A stretch of 64,000 bases of DNA from Mycoplasmataceae bacterium (GTDB taxonomy: Bacteria > Bacillota_I > Bacilli_A > Mycoplasmatales > Mycoplasmoidaceae): assembly GCA_031265955.1 (NCBI GenBank), contig JAISBY010000011.1, forward strand, positions 1 to 64,000, read 5' to 3'. The notes beneath the pieces are model-generated. The model was not told where the DNA came from, ran no database searches, and saw only the letters and a list, made by a program, of their open reading frames with translations. Below are positions 1 to 12,626 of the stretch, in pieces. The translations under genes and the position numbers were made by a program. Within the stretch, counting starts at the first letter, position 1. Each line of letters starts with the position of its first letter.

Positions 1-2
1 TT

Positions 3-110
3 AATATGTTAATCAACCTTACACATCGCAAAAGACTTAACGGTAAATCAGCTTATGAAACGTCTAGTATAATTTCGTTGTCAAACTTAAAGTGTTGCAC
101 TTGGATTTAA
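3..110 (+). pseudogene. 3' end of a gene, possibly an IS30-like transposase
   Basis: An open frame enters from the left edge and stops at 108-110. Its last 35 residues contain HRKRLNGKSAYE, which resembles the C-terminal PRKxLxxKTxxE stretch of IS30-family transposases. The rest lies outside the window, so completeness cannot be judged. Only about 30 residues support the call and the match is by eye. It could equally be a chance frame or a decayed element. Confidence 0.33.
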
Positions 111-185
111 AATTTGCACTATTTTGCATACTCATTCATCTTAATCAACTTATTATCAAAAAAGATTGCTTATAATTTAGGCATT

Positions 186-314
186 ATGTTAGAGAAAATT
201 AAAAAAGATTGTCCTTGTGCAACTAGAACTTGTCCAAACTGAGGCAAATGTAAAGCGTGTCGCAAAATGATGTCAGCCGAAGGCGTAAAACCAGTGTGTG
301 AATGAAACATATAG
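186..314 (+). CDS. Small cysteine-rich protein (42 aa)
   Basis: This 42-residue frame begins MLEKIKKDCPC and has six cysteines in CPC, TCPNWGKC and KAC arrangements, plus a late PVCEW. One UGA is read as Trp in the NWG part and one near the end. The spacing resembles small Cys-rich peptides of Firmicutes that end in a PxCE motif (DUF6485-like), which are of unknown function and probably bind metal. It lies 13 bases upstream of a glycosyltransferase on the same strand. The family assignment is from memory; the cysteine pattern itself is plain. Confidence 0.6.
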
Positions 315-327
315 GCACAATTAGTTA

Positions 328-1389
328 ATGTCTAAGATCTTAACCATAGTCATTCCCACATATAATGCCGAAGCAACTATTAATAATGCATTAATGTCAT
401 TAAATTACAAATATCAACATGATTTTAACGTATTAATCGTAGATGACGGTGGTTCAAGACCTGTCAAAAAATTCATTCAACCTTGAATTGATCGCTTCCC
501 TTCCATTATTAAATGCGTTAGAAAAACAAACGGTAATTGAGGTAGTGTAGTAAATTACGCAGCGAGGCATGTAAATACTAAATTTATTAAAATTCTTGAT
601 GCAGACGACACTTTCATTTTTGATAAATTGGGTGAAATAATTCATTATTTGAAACATTTAAAATCAAATGTTGATGTTGTTTTATCATCATTTTATTTTT
701 CTCTTGATATGAGACAAAATAAAATAACACCAAGGAAAATTTCAAAAAAATCATCAATCATATATACAACCTTTGATAAATTTAAAACTAATTCTATTTT
801 GACTCACCACGCTCTTTGCTTCAACACAAAATTTTTACTGAATAAATTGCATGTAGAAGAGCGTTTTCGTTTCAGTGACAATATTTTGATTTACAAAGTT
901 ATTTTATTTTCTAAAAAAATTGCAATTTTACCAAAGCAATTTATTCTATATAGATATCATATTGGCGTGCCAGAGCAACAGACGTCGCTAGAACAAATGG
1001 TAAATCATTATCAAGATGCTAGGAAAACTCTTACCATTATTTCACAAATAAAACTTGATAATCATATGTCCAAAAGAAGAATTAAAACACTATGGATTAT
1101 TTTAAAATCTATGTATTTTTTCTCATTAATTCTTATTAGTCTAAATAAGAAATTGTATTTTTGGCAAAAAAAAATGAATTTTGAATTAATAAAGAAAAGT
1201 GTAGAACAAGCCAGAAAAAATGGTTATGACAAAATTATTAAGCAAAGTCCAATACCTTTTCTAAATAAATTAAACTTTTTTTCAACCAAAACTATCTCTG
1301 TAGCAGCTTTCAAACTAATTCAGGTAGGTTTTATAAAAATAATTAAAGATAGTGAGCGATTAACTAAGAATAAAAAGTCTATCTATTAA
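328..1389 (+). CDS. Glycosyltransferase family 2 (353 aa)
   Basis: A GT-A fold glycosyltransferase that would move a sugar from a nucleotide donor to a lipid or glycan acceptor at the inner membrane face. The N terminus has IVIPTYNAEATI (about residues 8-18), the nucleotide-binding VDD near 38-40, and the metal-binding DADD at 91-94. UGA-encoded Trp occurs at about 53 and 71. The C-terminal half is basic with a hydrophobic stretch near 165-180, so it may sit on the membrane. The donor and acceptor are unknown. The start is the ATG at 328. The tail overlaps the convergent hydrolase gene by 30 bases. The family call is secure; the product is not. Confidence 0.88.
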
Positions 1390-2238
1390 TTCAAATAACT
1401 TTTCTCCTCATTTTTCTTCTGCTGATAGCACATGATATCCACCATTTATTACATGGCATTTATGATATTTATCTAATTGTAAAATTTTATTAAAAAAAGA
1501 AAAATGCATCATTTTATCTTGCTTAGATTGAATATAAAAAAATGGTAATTCTTCGTTTTTTAAGAATTCTTTAATTCTCTTTCATGAAGGTTTTATTGCT
1601 CATCAAGCCGCTAACAACGAAACATTATTACGCCTATATTTTTTAATATTAATTTTTTTAATTCGTCTGACTAAATCATTAGAAGATAGAATATCTACTT
1701 CATTAGTGTCAGGGAAAGGATCGTATGTTTTTAAGCCAAATAACACACTTAATATAACACCTGGTACAATTTTAATTTTATATCATAATGAACGACCACT
1801 AGAATCTTGAACACGATCTGGAATATTTCAAACAGCAACTCCTGAAATTTTAGACTTGTGTTTCTTATAGTAAGCAGAGGCAATCCCCCCCCCTCATGAT
1901 TCGCCTGCTAAAAATAACTTACGATTCCCAAATTTCTTTATTGCATAATCAACTATACGATCTAACTCGCATACATAACATTTCATTCATCGCTTTGCAT
2001 TATTACGGTTTTCAATGCTACCCATACGTTCATACGACAACAAATAATTTTTATTAAAAGCAGAATAATTCATTAATCTAATTTGCGCATTTGTTCCATC
2101 TAAACCACCTAAAAAAATGATTATCTTAGTGTCTTCGTTAAGCAAAGTAGGCTTAACATAAAGTATCGGAACCGGATATTTATACGGTTCAATTTTAATC
2201 ATTTTTTCGACACAGCGATTGCTCGGAATAAAAGACAT
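1360..2238 (-). CDS. Alpha/beta hydrolase (lysophospholipase / S33 type, 292 aa)
   Basis: A serine hydrolase of the alpha/beta fold, common in mollicutes and often called lysophospholipase or esterase. The nucleophile elbow is GESWGGG with Ser about 114. A likely oxyanion segment is FLGGLDG near 42-48, and the catalytic His lies near the C terminus in NGGYH. The three glycines after the Ser-Trp are encoded by a run of nine G (1885-1893), a tract prone to slippage. At nine the frame is open. One base more or less would truncate the enzyme just after the nucleophile. There is no signal peptide. The substrate is unknown. Confidence 0.82.
1885..1893 (-). repeat. Poly-G tract (9) at the hydrolase active-site motif
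   Basis: Nine consecutive G on the minus strand encode Gly-Gly-Gly directly after the Ser-Trp of the GESWGGG elbow. In DNA this AT-rich such a run is an outlier. Homopolymer G tracts of this size are classic slipped-strand sites in mycoplasmas and other host-associated bacteria. Confidence 0.8.
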
Positions 2239-2276
2239 ACTTTAATAATAAGAAACTATTTTCAATTTATAAAAAA

Positions 2277-3269
2277 TTAACGATATTTTCTATCAATCTT
2301 ACGTTTGCAAAAAAAATGTCAAAATATTCTTCTTCTTCAGAATTTCGGCGATTTTAATTTAACATTAAATCTATCAAACACCCTATATAACTCTCTAAAA
2401 ATTTTATGAGTAAATTCTTTTTCTGGTGGTTCTCACCGATATCAACGCCTTAAAACATATAGCACGGAATATATATATGAAAAGCTACAAAAAATATACT
2501 CATTAATCAAAGTATCACTTAGCTCTTTTTTGATGCTTAGAAAGTATTGTAATTGTTTTATTGTAGGCAATATATTTTTATATTTACTATTTCTAGAATC
2601 TGTTAGCGAATCATCATGTTGCACAAAATAATAAGTTTTTTTTCTACAGATGCCAATTGAACTAAACTTTGGAAACATATAAAAAAGCATACACATGTCC
2701 TCTCCAATATTAATTCCACTTTTAAACTTAAATTTAGTCTCATTAACACTTTCTGTTTTAAAAAGGATATTTCATAAAATCGGGACATTTGAATATAGAT
2801 ATTGTTCTGCAGTCATATGATTTTTTAAATGCGAATTTAACGGTCAGACTCGTCTATGTCCATTTTTAGATAATCTATAAGCTTTAGAAACAGTTGCATC
2901 AGCTTCGCCATAATTGCTGGAAATAAATAAATTATGAATAGCTTGATTTGCAAAATAATCATCAACATCACAAAAAATGAAATAAGCAGTTGACACATTG
3001 TCTAATAACTTTTGTCGGGTATATGAAACACCGTGATTTTCCTGGTGTATAACATTTATTCTGTTAGGAAATTTTTTTTGAAATTCTTTAATAATTTGCA
3101 AAGAATTATCATTGCTTCCATCATCAATGCATAAAATTTTCAAAAAATCTATAGGATAATTTTGATTTAATATTGAATTAAAACATCTACTTATTGTTTG
3201 TGTTCCGTTGTAACAAGGAACAAGAACGGTAATAGATATTGGATTCTCAATAATACTATTTATTCTCAT
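2277..3269 (-). CDS. Glycosyltransferase family 2 (330 aa)
   Basis: A second GT2 enzyme, with [12 protein letters not shown] near 15-26, IDDGSNDNS near 48-56 and the metal-binding DVDD near 100-103. The C terminus is very basic (KFWRRRIFWHFFCKRK), suggesting contact with membrane lipids. Its start overlaps the end of guaA by 10 bases, so it is probably read from the guaB-guaA transcript. Several Trp are UGA, including near 142 and in the C-terminal tail. It likely builds a glycolipid or capsule sugar; donor and acceptor are unknown. Confidence 0.87.
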
Positions 3270-4789
3270 TCAATTGTGCCTGGTGGCTTAGAAGTAACAT
3301 CGTAAACAACTCGATTAATGCCTGATATTTCATTGACTATTCTATTGGATATTCTATCCATAATTTTATATGGTATTTTGGCATAGTCTGCAGTCATACC
3401 GTCGTGACTTGTAACCGCACGAATAACAATAACATCTTCATATGAACGTTGGTCACCTTTCACCCCTACTGTTTTTACCCCTGGTAAAACAGTAAAAAAT
3501 TGTCAAATACTTTTAGTCAAATTTGCCTTAAATATTTCTTCTTGTAATATTGCATCAGAATCTTGAACCAATTTAATCTTCTCTCTTGTAATTGCACCAA
3601 TAATACGTATTGCTAAGCCTGGGCCAGGAAATGGTTGGCGATTAACCATAACTTCAGGCAACCTCAATTGTTTTCCTAATTCGCGAACTTCATCTTTAAA
3701 TAACTTATTTAAAGGCTCAATCAACTTTAATTTCATATCTTTAGGCAAACCACCAACGTTATGGTGTGATTTGATTGTATGTGCAGTTTTTGTACCAGAT
3801 TCAATGATGTCAGTATACAAAGTGCCCTGTGCTAACCATTTCAATTTTTTGATTTTTGATGCATATTTGTCAAATGTAACTATAAATTCTCTACCAATAA
3901 TTTTACGTTTCTGTTCAGGTTCATAAATTCCGTTTAATTTTGTTAAAAAATGTTTAGATGCATCTACTTTTATAAAGTTGACATTAAAATGTTTTTTAAA
4001 GATTCGAACAACGTCTTCACTTTCGTATTTGCGTAGCAATCCATGATCTACAAACAAACAAGTCAAGTTTTTACCAATTGCCTTCGCAATAATTGCTGCA
4101 GTTACTGCAGAATCAACCCCACCGGATAATGCACATAAAACTTTCTCATTTCCAATCAGGCTCTTAATCTTTTGTATTTCACTTTTAATAAATGTTTTCA
4201 TTGATCAATCTGCTTTAACTTTACAAATATCAAAAATGAAATTATGTAAAAATTTCAATCCATTAACTGAATGCCTAACTTCTGGATGAAACTGAATTCC
4301 ATACAAATTATCTTTTTCATTCCCCATTATTGCATTGGTGCATGTTAAAGATGATCCTATTTTTTTAAATCCTTTTGGTAAAACTTTTACTTGATCACTA
4401 TGAGACATCCAAACCAATTGATTAGAAGATAGATTTTTGGTAATTTTACTACTATGAATGGTGAGTTTTGTATTTCCATATTCCTTTTTATGCGAAGCTT
4501 TTACTTTACCACCATTTTGGTATGCCATTAATTGCATTCCATAGCAAATGCCAAGAATTGGCAATCCTAAATCATAAATACATTTATCAATTTTGGGAGC
4601 GTCTTTTTCATAGACTGAGTTAGGCCCTCCAGAAAAAATAATGCCTTTAATACTAGAATCATTACGAATTTTATCAACATTAATATCAGGCGTAATTAAT
4701 TCACTATATACTCCAAAATCACGAATTCGTCGAACAATTAATTGGTTATATTGACTACCGAAATCAATAACTAATATTTTATTTGCCAT
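3260..4789 (-). CDS. guaA: GMP synthase, glutamine-hydrolysing (509 aa)
   Basis: Converts XMP, ATP and glutamine to GMP. The class I amidotransferase domain has the nucleophile in GICYGMQ (Cys 82) and the His/Glu pair in QFHPE (168, 170). The ATP-pyrophosphatase domain follows with SGGVDS at about 222-227, and the chain ends with the typical PGTIEWE. The gene is whole only if TGA is Trp (for example DWSMKT at the domain junction and near the end). The start at 4789 is the ATG of [10 protein letters not shown]. It overlaps guaB upstream by 11 bases and a glycosyltransferase downstream by 10, making a tight operon for de novo GMP synthesis. Confidence 0.96.
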
Positions 4790-5912
4790 GATAGTTTGGA
4801 GCTTCTTTAACAAAATCTAAATGATGAACATGTGATTCGTTAAAACCAGAAATTGATATTTTGACAAATTCAGCTTTTTTCTGGAGCGTTGGAATATCCT
4901 TAGAACCACAATATCCCATGCCACTTCTTAACCCACCAACTAGTTGATAAAGAATATTATCTACTGATCCTTTATATAACAAAGCTGCTTCCACACCTTC
5001 CGGAACTAATTTTGAGGCATCCATATTATTTTGAAAATAACGATCGCTAGAACCACGTTTCATTGCAATCATTGAACCCATACCTACATATGATTTATAT
5101 TTTTTTCCATGCATAGTGATGATTTTGCCAGGAGATTCTTCAGTCGCAGCCAACATGCTTCCTAACATCACACAATCTGCACCAGCTGCTAAAGCTTTAG
5201 TAATATCACCTGAATATTTAATACCACCATCAGCAATAATTGGTATTCTTTGTTTAGAAGCAATTTCATATACATCAGAAATTGCAGTTAATTGTGGTAC
5301 GCCAACACCTGAAATGATTCTTGTAGTGCAAATGGAACCGGGACCAATACCAACTTTCAAACCATCAACTCCAGCTTTAATCAAATTTGTAGCACCAGAT
5401 TTAGTAGCGATATTACCAGCTATTAATTGAATTTTAGGGAATAACTTTTTAATGTTCTTCACAGCATTGATAACATTTAAAGAATCTCCATGAGCACTAT
5501 CAATTGTTAAAACATCAACGCCTGCAGCAATCAATAGCTTAGCACGCTCAACGTTATTGTTAGCAATTGATATGGCGGCACCCACAATTAAATGGTTGTC
5601 GTCATCTACGTTAGCATCAGGATATTCTCTAAAATTTACCTTATAAGTTTTCACATTTTTAACAATGGACGCTTGCTCCTTGGGCGCTAGATTTTTATGA
5701 ATAAAACCAATACCACCATTCAGCGCCATATGAATTGCCATTTTTTCTTCAGTTACAGTATCCATTGCTGCAGAAACAATAGGGATTTTTAACTTAAGAT
5801 TACGAGTTAACTTAGATTTTGTGGAAACTTCTCTTGGAATGACATCTGAATATTGCGGCACAAGCAGAACGTCACCGAACGTATGACCTTTTTTAACATT
5901 AATTTTTAGCAT
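4779..5912 (-). CDS. guaB: IMP dehydrogenase lacking CBS domains (377 aa)
   Basis: Oxidises IMP to XMP with NAD, the step before GuaA. The catalytic loop GPGSICTTR puts the active Cys at 195. SAAMDTVTE (about 48-56) and the IMP-binding [10 protein letters not shown] are present. The protein is 377 residues, against about 485 for the usual enzyme. The missing part is the CBS pair normally inserted near residue 90-200; here KTYKVNF and GAAISIA are joined by a short loop. Lost CBS domains usually mean lost nucleotide regulation rather than lost catalysis. It is first in the operon with guaA. Confidence 0.95.
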   Translation of the reverse strand: MLKINVKKGHTFGDVLLVPQYSDVIPREVSTKSKLTRNLKLKIPIVSAAMDTVTEEKMAIHMALNGGIGFIHKNLAPKEQASIVKNVKTYKVNFREYPDANVDDDNHLIVGAAISIANNNVERAKLLIAAGVDVLTIDSAHGDSLNVINAVKNIKKLFPKIQLIAGNIATKSGATNLIKAGVDGLKVGIGPGSICTTRIISGVGVPQLTAISDVYEIASKQRIPIIADGGIKYSGDITKALAAGADCVMLGSMLAATEESPGKIITMHGKKYKSYVGMGSMIAMKRGSSDRYFQNNMDASKLVPEGVEAALLYKGSVDNILYQLVGGLRSGMGYCGSKDIPTLQKKAEFVKISISGFNESHVHHLDFVKEAPNYHGK

Positions 5913-5978
5913 ATATCGCCTTTCTTACAAGACTTAGTGATAATTGTAGATTATTATATCTAAATATATAATACTTAG

Positions 5979-7549
<1,571 letters not shown>

Positions 7550-7553
<4 letters not shown>

Positions 7554-7984
7554 TAATATTTCTTAGCTTCTCTTTTAATATCTCTAACCTTTATGTCGTG
7601 ACGTTTATCACGAGCGTTTTTTGATTTACATAATGCAATTTCAATTTTTATTTTCCTGTGATTTAAATAAACTTTATTAGGTATTAATGCTAGACGTTCT
7701 TTTTTCAATTGATGCTCAATTTTAATATTTTCTTCTTTATGTAGTAATAATTTCCTTGTGCGATAGCTGTCTTTGTTATTAATATTGCCATGCTCATATG
7801 GGGCAACATACATATTTATAATAAATGCTTCTTGTCTCTTAAAAATTACAAACGATTCGTCAATACTTGCATTACTTTTTATCAAAGATTTCACTTCAGT
7901 TCCAAAAAGAGAAATACCACATTCATAACGTGATAAGATGTGATAATTTAATCTAATCTTCTTGTTAGGTAATAGTATTTTCAT
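7550..7984 (-). CDS. smpB: SsrA-binding protein SmpB (144 aa)
   Basis: Binds tmRNA and brings it to stalled ribosomes for trans-translation. Family marks are NKKIRLNYHIL at the start, YECGISLFGTEVKSLI near 20-35, APYEHGN, RTRKLLLHKEE, and the basic C-terminal tail with RDKRHDIKVRDIKREA. Length 144 is typical. The start ATG overlaps the rnr stop by one base, so the two are translationally linked. The rnr-smpB pair is a common arrangement, since RNase R degrades trans-translation targets. No tmRNA gene is visible in this window. Confidence 0.95.
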
Positions 7985-10161
7985 TATTTTCTTAATAACG
8001 ATATGAAGCTAAATTCAATTTTTCTAGTTTCTTTATTTGAGGCAATTACTTTAATTCGTAATTTAGTGCCTAATGTAAATCTAATACCTGTTTTTTTGCC
8101 TATTAATTCATTGGCTTTTTCGTTGAAGGAGTAATAATCATTTTTTAAATTAACTAATTTAATTAATCCTTCGACTGTATTCTCCAATTGCACGAACAAA
8201 CCGAAAGATGAAACATATGTGACAAACCCATCAAATTCTTCATCTATGTGTTTCTCCATATATTCAGCAAATTTCATCGCAGCTACATCTCGTTCGCATT
8301 TCACAGAACGTAATTCGTTTTTAGATGATAAATTCGCTTGCTCTGATAATAAGCCCAACATTTCACGGCGACTGCCTTCATTTACTTTTTGTTTCTCAAA
8401 TTCACACATTCAATAGATTCTATGTACTAATAAGTCAGGATAACGGCGAATTGGTGATGTAAAATGAGTGTAATTTTTTAACGCCAATCCAAAATGTCCA
8501 ACATTTTTTACTTCATATGTTGCTTTTGCCATCGTCCTCAACAGCATCATATTAATTAAATCTAAATTAGGGTTGCTCTCGTTTTCTTTGATTCAACGAG
8601 CAACATCTGCAGGTTTTACATCCTTTAAGTCAGTTGTAATTTTGAAACCTAATTTTTTAGCTTCCAAAGCAAAAGTTTTTAAATGATCATCTTTTGGTTT
8701 GTCATGAACTCGGTAAACAAAGGGTCATTTTTGTTTTTCAGCATATTCTGTTACAGCTTCATTAGCAACCACCATAAAATCTTCGATTAATTTTTGAGCA
8801 GTGCCAGATTCGTATTTCTTAATTTCGGTCGGCACTCCTTTATCATCCACAAGAATAATAGGTTGAGGAATTTCAAAATTAATATAACCTCGTTTTTTCT
8901 TAGCCGTGTCTAAAATTTTGTGTAATTCCAATGAATCTAATAGCATTTTCTTCACTTCATCGCTATCTTTTTCTAATTTATCTTTGCCATTAAAAAAAGC
9001 GTTAACCTCATCGTAACTATAACGACGGTGTGATTTGATAATAGCCGGATAAACTTTAATATCTGTAATTGCTCCAACACTATTGATAATCGTATCACAT
9101 GTTAATGTTAAACGTTCAACATCGGGATTCAGCGAACATAAATCATCCGAAAGATTATGAGGCAACATTGGAATAACGCGGTCTACTAAATAAATTGAAC
9201 AACCTCGCTTTAATGCTTCTTCGTCTAGGATAGATTTAAACTTTACATAATGACTGACATCAGCGATGGATACCGATAATAAAAAATTACCTTTATCCAA
9301 TTTTTTTGTATAAATTGCATCATCAAAATCTTTTGATGTAGCAGGATCGATTGTGACAATTGGTAAATTAGTTAGATCTTTACGTATTTGTCTTTGGTAT
9401 TCATCAATTTCCAATTTTATATTACGAGCATACTCTAAAACTTCGTTTGGAAAATCGGGTTCTACACCATTGTCATAAACAATAGATAAAATATCAACAC
9501 CAACATCTCCAACGTGGCCGATGATACGGCTCACTGTACCATAAGCCATTTTGTTTTCATATTTTCCGATTTGAATTAATATTTTTTGGCCTGTTACCAA
9601 ACCTTGAATACTGTCTAATTTAATGTCTAAATAAAATTTCTCATCATCAACTTTTATTTTATACGTTCCGTCTTTTTCAATGACAATAATACCAACATAA
9701 AAATTTTTAGCATGAGAAATTATCTTCGTAACAATAGCATCTTTTAAATCTCGTTTAGGAGGTTTCATCATTTCTGCAAATTCAACAGAATCTCCATTTA
9801 ACGCTCCGTTCAGATTTGTTTTGAAAACATAATATGTTGCTTTGGCTGTATTATCTAAAGTAATAAATCCTGAACCAGCACTATTAATAGAAATAGTACC
9901 ATGTTGCAATTTAGACATATCAGCAGGAGCATTTGCATATCCCATGATTAATGAATTATTTTTCAATTGTTTGAGTTCGCTAGAACGTACTAAATCATCA
10001 ATGGTTTTGTAAACAAGCCCCTTGTTATTGACGGCATCGTTTTGATGGGTATCCTTAAATTTACGAAGAATGATTCCAGCAGGAATTGGTCTACCTTTTT
10101 CGTTAATAACAATGTCGATTATCTCTTGTTTGATCGACGTTTCGGGTTTTTTTTCATTCAT
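7984..10161 (-). CDS. rnr: Ribonuclease R (725 aa)
   Basis: A processive 3'-5' exoribonuclease of the RNB family that degrades structured RNA. The N-terminal cold-shock OB domains (about 70-250) include [14 protein letters not shown]. The RNB catalytic core begins with [13 protein letters not shown] at 271-283, whose aspartates bind the metals. The C-terminal S1 domain has [15 protein letters not shown]. Two regions depend on reading TGA as Trp. secG lies just upstream (3 bases) and smpB just downstream (1-base overlap), so secG-rnr-smpB form one operon, a layout seen in many Firmicutes. Confidence 0.95.
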
Positions 10162-10164
10162 ATT

Positions 10165-10440
10165 TTAATATTTTCCTGTGATGGTTCCAACGATGGCTAT
10201 AGTAAACATAATAAACATCAAAATGAACATGGTCATTTGTAGAATTTTTACAAATCCACGGTCTTTTGTTTTCTTAAATAATTCTAAATCTTGGCCAGCC
10301 AAAGCTGTTAATCCTGTAGTAGAACCAGAACCAGATAGCAAAAGGCCGATTAGCAGACACACAATCGATACAACTAATAATACAATACTTATTCAACCCA
10401 TATTAGGACTAATATTATATAGACAAATTGTTATAGGCAT
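10165..10440 (-). CDS. secG: Preprotein translocase subunit SecG (91 aa)
   Basis: The small SecG subunit of the SecYEG channel. Two hydrophobic helices flank the typical glycine/serine loop LLSGSGSTTGLTALAGQDLELF, which includes the family's GLxxLxGxDxELF sequence. The ATG at 10440 is chosen because a TAAGAG purine stretch precedes it; an internal ATG at 10401 is possible. It heads the secG-rnr-smpB operon. Its 5' end is only 15 bases from the divergent ORF at 10456, so promoters must overlap coding sequence. Confidence 0.85.
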
Positions 10441-10455
10441 ATAATTTACTCTTAA

Positions 10456-10761
10456 ATGATAAATCGTAAGTTGGATAGTCCTTTAAGAACTAGATTAAAC
10501 ATTCGTTTTGTACCAAAAGATAAATTAAATAAAATTGTTTACAAAGATAAATATCAAATAGTACAAATTTGTTGGGATCACTTGTATCGTAAAAATCACA
10601 TTCTTTTTACCACGCACTTTACGCCGATGAATTTTCGTTATCAATATCAAGAAAAATTAAACCATAATTCAAAAATAATAATCCTTGGCGATTGAAGGAA
10701 AATGACTAAATTTTATCGAATTTTAGATTTTGCTAATTATGACGTTTATTTGACAAAATAA
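10456..10761 (+). CDS. Hypothetical protein (101 aa)
   Basis: An uninterrupted frame of 101 codons, with one UGA read as Trp at about 80 and one UGG. It is basic and Tyr-rich, with no signal peptide or membrane segment. A central hydrophobic strand (HILFTTHFTP) suggests a small folded domain. No family recognised. It is divergent from secG by 15 bases and its 3' end overlaps the convergent whiA by 29 bases. That tight fit argues for a real gene but could also mean chance. Confidence 0.5.
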
Positions 10762-11662
10762 ATAATTCCTTGATTTTCATTACATAATGGTTAATTCCAG
10801 TCCGTGTAATTCGGATTTTATATCTATCTTGGAAAATCTTTACCATTTCAGATAAAGATGCATATGGGTTTTGTAATCTGATGGAACAATAAAATTTGAA
10901 TTTGTCTGATTGATTCTTGAATTCGTTACTATCTCTTATTAATTTAATCATTTTAATTTGTTGAATTCCTGCATGAGAAGATTTGTGTAAATTAGCTACA
11001 TCTAAATTATTTAATCTTTGAATATTGGCGTAATAATCCCTGGCAATAATTTTATCTTCCAACTCATACATTGAGTGATTTGCTCCAATAATTTTTAAAA
11101 AATCCGATACATCTGTTGCTTTCTTGATGTATAGAACAAAAATATTTCTACGTTTTAATAAAGAAATAGAAACATTGAATTGTTCTAATAATTTTTGAAT
11201 CAATCTTAAATAATTAATTTTGGTTGAACGGATTTCTAAGTGATAGATACTTTTTTCAATGGAACTAATACTTCCTCCACTTAGAAAAGCGCCTACTAGA
11301 TAAGCTCTCTGGTCAATGATTTTTGCTAAAAGACGAATTGGTTCCTTAGCGTCTAATTCCAAATCTCTAGAAATCTTTTTAAAATTACCGGTGATAGTTA
11401 ATTTGTATGTACGATGTTTATTTAGTTGATTGATATCTGTATATGAAAAACTCTGTTTGAAGTTATATAGATGTTTTAGAAATGAACTGATTAATTTAAT
11501 TGTTGATAAAAATTGGGTTCGAAGTTCTCAAATTTCACCATTTTCATTAAAGGTAATAGTTAAATTATTGGTAATGAAAGAGGCGAGAATTGCTTTCATT
11601 GAACTGTTCTCGTAATTAAATTGAGTAAGTTCTTGTTTTACTTTTTCGCTAAAAGTTTGCAT
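10733..11662 (-). CDS. whiA: WhiA-like DNA-binding regulator (309 aa)
   Basis: A WhiA/DUF199 protein: a degenerate LAGLIDADG-type domain joined to a C-terminal helix-turn-helix. Family features are RAYLVGAFLSGGSIS near 120-135, a LEIRS strand, a KIIGANHSMYELED region, and a C-terminal HTH in PYASLSEMVKIF followed by TRTGINHYV. The start is the ATG at 11662; the N-terminal 100 residues hold a UGA Trp. It sits immediately behind trxB (stop 11663), in the order hprK-lgt-trxB-whiA. In Firmicutes WhiA is linked to cell division and chromosome segregation; its exact role here is unknown. Confidence 0.9.
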
Positions 11663-12622
11663 TTATTTTGATTGTCATTCCAATTTGATAAATTTAATTG
11701 CCGATAAAGTGGCTGTAGCGCCATCACCTACAGCAGTCGATATTTGACGATAAATATTTTTAGAAACATCACCAGCTGCAAATATACCAGAAGTTTTTGT
11801 TTGTTGATCCTTGTCAACAACTATAACTCCATCTGAATTAATTAATTCATTATTGGCTGACAAAAAATCACTTCCTGTATGTGAACCAACAAAAACAAAG
11901 ATAAAATCAGTTTTAAGTGTTTGTTCTTTGCTGTTAATTTTAATATCGACATCTGTAACCTTGTGTTTATCACCCTTAACACGAATACATTCAGCGTTAG
12001 TGATAATTTCAACATTCGAACATCTTTGAACGGCACTTGCCAAGTCATTATTAGACTGCAGTTTTTCTTCTTTAATTACTAAAAAAATTTTACGAGCAAT
12101 TCCTGCCAAGTAAATGGTATCTTTTAGTGCCACATCGTTGTTCCCAAAAACGGTAACAACTTTATCTTTAGTTAATGAACCATCGCATATCGCACAATAA
12201 GAAATACCTTTGTTTTTGTATTCGTCTTCTCCAGGAACATTTAATTTTATTTCTGTAGTTCCTGTAGCAACAATTATAGCTTTGGCGAAATAATTTACAC
12301 CATTTTCCAAAAAGGCAACATGATAATTTTGTTTTTTTACAATACCTGTAACCTTACCATAAATGTATACAGCACCCAATTCAGTAGCCTGGTTGTACAT
12401 ATTCAAAGCTAAATCAGCGCCAGAAATATTTTTATGTCCAGGATAATTAGTGATCTCTGGTAAATTCACAATCTTACCACCGGGTACCTCTTGTTCAATA
12501 AAACCCACTTTCATATTAGCCTTACGGCCGTAAATCGCAGCAGTCAATCCTGCCGGGCCTGCACCAATAATTAAAATATCATAAGTGTTAGCATCGCTTG
12601 CTGTTAATGTTTCTAAAGCCAT
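11663..12622 (-). CDS. trxB: Thioredoxin reductase (319 aa)
   Basis: A flavoprotein that reduces thioredoxin with NADPH. The FAD-binding GAGPAGLTAA is at about 20-29, the redox disulfide is CAIC (Cys 143 and 146), and the C-terminal FAD motif is TSGIFAAGDV. The NADPH motif reads FGNNDVALKD instead of the canonical GGGxSA, so its nucleotide specificity could differ (inference). The true stop is at 11663, after a UGA Trp. It follows lgt by 4 bases in the hprK-lgt-trxB-whiA cluster typical of mollicutes and clostridia. Confidence 0.93.
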
Positions 12623-12626
12623 AATT

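Noticed and set aside
3260-4789. guaA as two or three separate fragments
   Set aside because: The pieces are in one frame and separated only by TGA, which is Trp here; together they make a full-length enzyme.
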